NCBI RefSeq assembly: GCF_003480255.1
Contig: NZ_QUIN01000014.1
Coordinates: forward strand, 1 to 56,608
Direction of reading: 5' to 3'
From: Erysipelatoclostridium sp. AM42-17
Lineage (GTDB): Bacteria > Bacillota_I > Bacilli_A > Erysipelotrichales > Coprobacillaceae
Length of the DNA: 56,608 nt
Shown one piece after another: positions 53,710-56,608 of the stretch. Numbering within the stretch: the stretch's first letter is position 1; the number at the start of each line of letters is the position of its first letter. The position numbers and the translations under genes are program-made. The notes under the pieces are model-generated. The model was not told where the DNA came from. It ran no database searches and worked only from the letters and a program-made list of their open reading frames with translations.

Positions 53710-55380
53710 ATGACATTATCACAAATTAACTGGCCCTTAATTTTGGCTGGACTTGGATTATTTTTATTTGGTATTGAATACATGGGGGATGGTTTAAAAA
53801 GTTATTCTGGTGATAAACTTAAAGATATCATTGATAGATATACTTCTAGCCCTCTTAAAGGTATATTAATTGGTGCCTTTGTCACTTGCTTAATTCAATC
53901 TAGTTCAGGAACGACCGCTTTAACAATCGGTTTAATTCGTTCTGGACTCATGAATTTAAATCAAGCAGTTGGTATTATTATGGGTGCTAATATCGGAACT
54001 GTTATTACCTCTTTTTTAGTTGGTTTAAAAGTATCAAAATATGCCGTTTACTTTATTATTATTGGTGCTTTTGCCCTTATGTTTTCTAAAAATAAAAAGA
54101 CAAAATATTTAGGACAAATTATTTTTGGTTTTGGTTGTTTATTCTATGGATTAGATTTAATGGGAGAAAATTTAGGAATGATAGCTCAAGTTCCTGAATT
54201 CACCCAAGTTACAGAGTACTTAGCACAAAACCCATGGTTAGGATTATTAGGTGGAACTTTACTTACTACAGCTATTCAATCATCAGCAGCAGTTATTGCC
54301 ATTATTCAACAAATGTATGGTGCTGGTGCTATTGGTTTGAATATCGCTCTTCCATTTTTATTTGGATCAAATATCGGTACCACAATTACCGCTATCCTCG
54401 CTTCAATCGGTGGTTCCATTCCTGCAAAAAGAGCTGCTTTTTTCCATGTTCTATTCAACGTTGTTGGATCATTAATCTTTATGATTGTTTTATATCCTTT
54501 CCAATCCTTAATTAATTGGATTGCTTCATTGATTCCAATTACGCCAGAATTACAGCTTGCTTTAGCTCATGGAATTTTTAACATTACTACAACAATTCTC
54601 TTCTTCCCATTCATTAGTAAAATTGTTATTTTAATTAAAAAAATTATTCCAAATCATGCTAAAGAATTACAAATGGATTTAAGTGAATTAGATACGAATG
54701 TTGTTCAATTATTTCCTTCTCACGCACTTGCTATTTCAAAAAGCAAAATCATTGAAATGGGACAAATAACAATTGAAACAGTAGAAGCTTTAAAAGCATA
54801 TTTAGAACAAAAAAGCAGTACTGCTAAAGATAGTGTTTTAGAGTTAGAAAATGCCATTAATTTGCTAGATAAAAAAATCACAGAATATCTTGTATTAATT
54901 TCACATGAACAACTTAATGACCATGATTCTAATGAATATCTTGCCAATATGAAATCTATAAAAGATTTTGAACGCATTGGCGATTTAAGTATTAATATTT
55001 TAAAATTTGTTGAAGCTATTTTTGATGAAAGAGAAGATTTTTCTAATGAAGGAAAGCAAGATTTAATCATTATGTTAGATATGGTTATTGTAATGATCAA
55101 TAAAGCTGTCAGTGCTTTTGATAGCCATCAAGTTGATGATATTAACTTTGTTGATGAAAAAGAATCTGATTTAGATTACTTTACGAAAAAAGCAAAACAA
55201 AGACATATTCAACGAGTAAGTAATGGTATTGAAAAGTCAGCACTTGTCAACTCTACATATGTTGATATCTTATCAAACTTAGAAAGAATGGGTGATCATT
55301 GCCAAAATATTGCTGAATCATATGCACTAGAAGAAGCAGCATTTACACCAAGCGAACCTGATTCTGCTTTTTCAAAATAA
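53710..55380 (+). CDS. Na/Pi cotransporter with C-terminal PhoU-like domain
   Basis: 556 aa. Membrane part about 1-310 with two QSS motifs (LIQSSSGTTALTIGL, AIQSSAAVIAII) and MGANIGTVIT, LFGSNIGTTIT; then a helical PhoU-like region (about 330-540) with repeated IKDFERIGDLSINI and LSNLERMGDHCQNIAESY. The PhoU region is thought to link phosphate uptake to PhoR-type signalling. RBS TAGGAG precedes the ATG. Tandem with its shorter paralog; 90 bp between with phosphate-type boxes. Confidence 0.92.
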   Translation: MTLSQINWPLILAGLGLFLFGIEYMGDGLKSYSGDKLKDIIDRYTSSPLKGILIGAFVTCLIQSSSGTTALTIGLIRSGLMNLNQAVGIIMGANIGTVITSFLVGLKVSKYAVYFIIIGAFALMFSKNKKTKYLGQIIFGFGCLFYGLDLMGENLGMIAQVPEFTQVTEYLAQNPWLGLLGGTLLTTAIQSSAAVIAIIQQMYGAGAIGLNIALPFLFGSNIGTTITAILASIGGSIPAKRAAFFHVLFNVVGSLIFMIVLYPFQSLINWIASLIPITPELQLALAHGIFNITTTILFFPFISKIVILIKKIIPNHAKELQMDLSELDTNVVQLFPSHALAISKSKIIEMGQITIETVEALKAYLEQKSSTAKDSVLELENAINLLDKKITEYLVLISHEQLNDHDSNEYLANMKSIKDFERIGDLSINILKFVEAIFDEREDFSNEGKQDLIIMLDMVIVMINKAVSAFDSHQVDDINFVDEKESDLDYFTKKAKQRHIQRVSNGIEKSALVNSTYVDILSNLERMGDHCQNIAESYALEEAAFTPSEPDSAFSK

Positions 55381-55385
55381 TAAGT

Positions 55386-55418
55386 AAAAGCTATAAGAAA
55401 ATAACTTATAGCTTTTTT
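55386..55418 (+). terminator. Na/Pi-PhoU gene terminator
   Basis: Perfect 12-bp stem (55386-55397 with 55405-55416) and a T run. Confidence 0.85.
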
Positions 55419-55477
55419 ATTGACGAAAAGTATTACATTTGTTATGTTTTAATTAATAATTTTAAAGGAGACAGATT

Positions 55478-56533
55478 ATGTCATATCGTATTTTTGATTA
55501 CCATGTGGATGAATTTTTGCTATTTGAAAATAAACTTAATACTTTATCAGTTAAAGGGTACAATCCCTATAGTTTAGATTTAATTTCTAAAATAAAAAAA
55601 GATAACCAACAATATCACTATGTTTGTGATATTGCCCTATTTAAAAAAGGACAACCAAAAAAAGATGAAATTGATCGTATGATTAATTCTTATCTAGAAA
55701 ATGGTTACGATTATTGTGGAAGAGTAAGGAAAATCTATGTTTTTAGATCTAAAGAAAAACTAGCTTATCGTTATCATCAAGAAACTGATTTTATTCCTTA
55801 TTTTAAAGAACAAACTAAATCAAGAATTACCGGTTTTGCAATCAGCCTGCTTTTTTCTCTCGCCGTTACCTATTTTATTAGTACCAATATTCAAATAAAA
55901 AACATGATTACCAATGGTTCAATCATGCTTTATCTATCCTATATACCTATTTGTTTAACAATTCTTTACTACACATATAAAAACTGGATTGTCCATGAAA
56001 AAATAAGAAGACAATTCTTAAAACAGCAAGACTTCACTAAAGAAAAACTTAATCAATTATCCATGCATAAAAAGAAAGTTAAATATATGATAGGATTTTG
56101 TTTGATTTATGTATTGGCTGGTTTTAGTTTAGATTATCTTCAACGAGATATTCACCCACTTGATTCATCAATTCTTACCTTAAATGATTTATCTTTAACA
56201 CCGTCAAAAGACCAAACTTATACTTCATCTCGTAGTATCCTCACTCAGGGTAAAATATGCACTGAAACAAATCAAAAAGATATCATTCATAGTGAAATTT
56301 ACACATTAAAAAATCATCAATATAGTCAAACTTTCTTCAATCGACTACTAAATGAACACAGTCATAATAGACAAAAAAAAGCAATAAATAAAAATACTTA
56401 TCTTATTGCCTCATCAAAGCATTATGATACGGTTATCATGTTAGAGCACAATAAAATCATTTATGTCACTACATCATTGGATTTAACTCAAAATAATTAT
56501 GCTCATAAAATCATAAAATTTTATAAAAAATAA
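55478..56533 (+). CDS. DUF2812-containing membrane protein
   Basis: 351 aa. N-terminal DUF2812-like soluble domain (about 1-105, with DIALFKKGQPKKDEID and YDYCGRVRKIYVF). Two membrane helices at about 117-136 and 147-165, a third near 205-222, then about 130 residues that are probably extracytoplasmic and show no known motif. DUF2812 genes often sit next to PadR-type regulators; none is in the window, though the window ends 75 nt later. RBS AAGGAG before the ATG. Function unknown. Confidence 0.75.
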   Translation: MSYRIFDYHVDEFLLFENKLNTLSVKGYNPYSLDLISKIKKDNQQYHYVCDIALFKKGQPKKDEIDRMINSYLENGYDYCGRVRKIYVFRSKEKLAYRYHQETDFIPYFKEQTKSRITGFAISLLFSLAVTYFISTNIQIKNMITNGSIMLYLSYIPICLTILYYTYKNWIVHEKIRRQFLKQQDFTKEKLNQLSMHKKKVKYMIGFCLIYVLAGFSLDYLQRDIHPLDSSILTLNDLSLTPSKDQTYTSSRSILTQGKICTETNQKDIIHSEIYTLKNHQYSQTFFNRLLNEHSHNRQKKAINKNTYLIASSKHYDTVIMLEHNKIIYVTTSLDLTQNNYAHKIIKFYKK

Positions 56534-56558
56534 AAGAAAACTCTTTGAGTTTTCTTTT
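56532..56558 (+). terminator. DUF2812 gene terminator
   Basis: Perfect 12-bp stem AAAAGAAAACTC/GAGTTTTCTTTT (56532-56543 with 56547-56558), 3-nt loop, directly after the stop. Confidence 0.8.
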
Positions 56559-56570
56559 CAGATTGTTGAC

Positions 56571-56606
56571 AAACCTATACCTTTACATAAAGATATAGGT
56601 TTTTTA
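56571..56606 (+). terminator. Second terminator-like hairpin at the window end
   Basis: Stem AAACCTATA/TATAGGTTT (56571-56579 with 56594-56602), with an inner CTTT/AAAG stem, followed by T. It is in tandem with the DUF2812 terminator and has no gene of its own in the window. Confidence 0.55.
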
Positions 56607-56608
56607 TA

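Noticed and set aside
56566..56594. Promoter at the right end starting with TTGACA
   Set aside because: At 17-bp spacing the -10 would be AAAGAT, a poor match, and the bases are part of a terminator-like hairpin.
1..56608. CRISPR array, tRNA/rRNA genes, prophage, complete insertion sequence
   Set aside because: No regular repeat-spacer series, no tRNA-like cloverleaf between genes, and no integrase, capsid or transposase genes; nearly all of the window is occupied by recognisable single-copy genes.

Overview
The window is a low-GC, mostly core stretch of a Firmicutes chromosome. Codon use is AT-rich, nearly all genes are preceded by strong GGAGG-type ribosome binding sites, and many end at intrinsic terminators. 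An alpha/beta small acid-soluble spore protein and a SpoVB-like flippase point to an endospore former. EzrA, CcpA, RelA, three T-boxes and the gene order point to a Bacillus-like relative. The short SMC, low GC and mixed order fit the Erysipelotrichia (Thomasclavelia/Coprobacillus-like); this placement is inference without a database search.

Layout. (1) 56-10142, minus strand: SRP/ribosome-maturation block smc-ftsY-ylxM-ffh-rpsP-khpA-rimM-trmD-rplS-lepB-rbgA-rnhB, which is the Bacillus order with lepB inserted. (2) 10158-16193: a PhoR/PhoP-type two-component pair, an unrecognised 549-aa membrane protein, an NrnA-like DHH phosphoesterase and an acyltransferase. (3) 16297-22025: ackA (with a perfect cre box), a spore protein gene, thiI, a cysteine desulfurase gene and ezrA. 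(4) 22124-29584: glutamine-amidotransferase-like hydrolase, EamA permease, truB-ribF, ttcA-like, and a two-component system followed by a DUF368 undecaprenyl-phosphate translocase and a PAP2 phosphatase. (5) 29665-38529: tyrS under a Tyr T-box, a CLC antiporter, ccpA-ytxH-ytxG-murC, a Xaa-Pro peptidase and aspS. (6) 38522-46244: hisS-aspS under a T-box, relA, apt, recJ, a comN-like gene and, divergently, a spoVB-like gene. (7) 46230-49480: an amino-acid ABC transporter plus a PLP enzyme under a T-box whose specifier register reads CGC (Arg). (8) 49795-56533: small membrane protein, HAD phosphatase, ABC exporter, two tandem Na/Pi cotransporter paralogs and a DUF2812 protein.

How they work together. 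Most genes are housekeeping: translation (ribosome assembly, tRNA modification, three tRNA synthetases), secretion (SRP, signal peptidase), chromosome and cell division, and cell-wall precursor handling. Regulation is readable at several points: three T-boxes, a cre box in front of ackA with the CcpA-like gene in the same window, PhoP-like direct repeats before the Na/Pi-PhoU gene, a Shine-Dalgarno/anti-Shine-Dalgarno hairpin before DUF368, and terminators placed inside otherwise conserved operons. I see no CRISPR array, tRNA or rRNA gene, prophage or complete insertion sequence. The first 50 bases carry a short direct repeat that could be the edge of a mobile element. I found no clearly undescribed multi-gene system; the best leads are the Arg-register T-box operon with its PLP enzyme, the lipid-carrier recycling operon, and the short-armed SMC.
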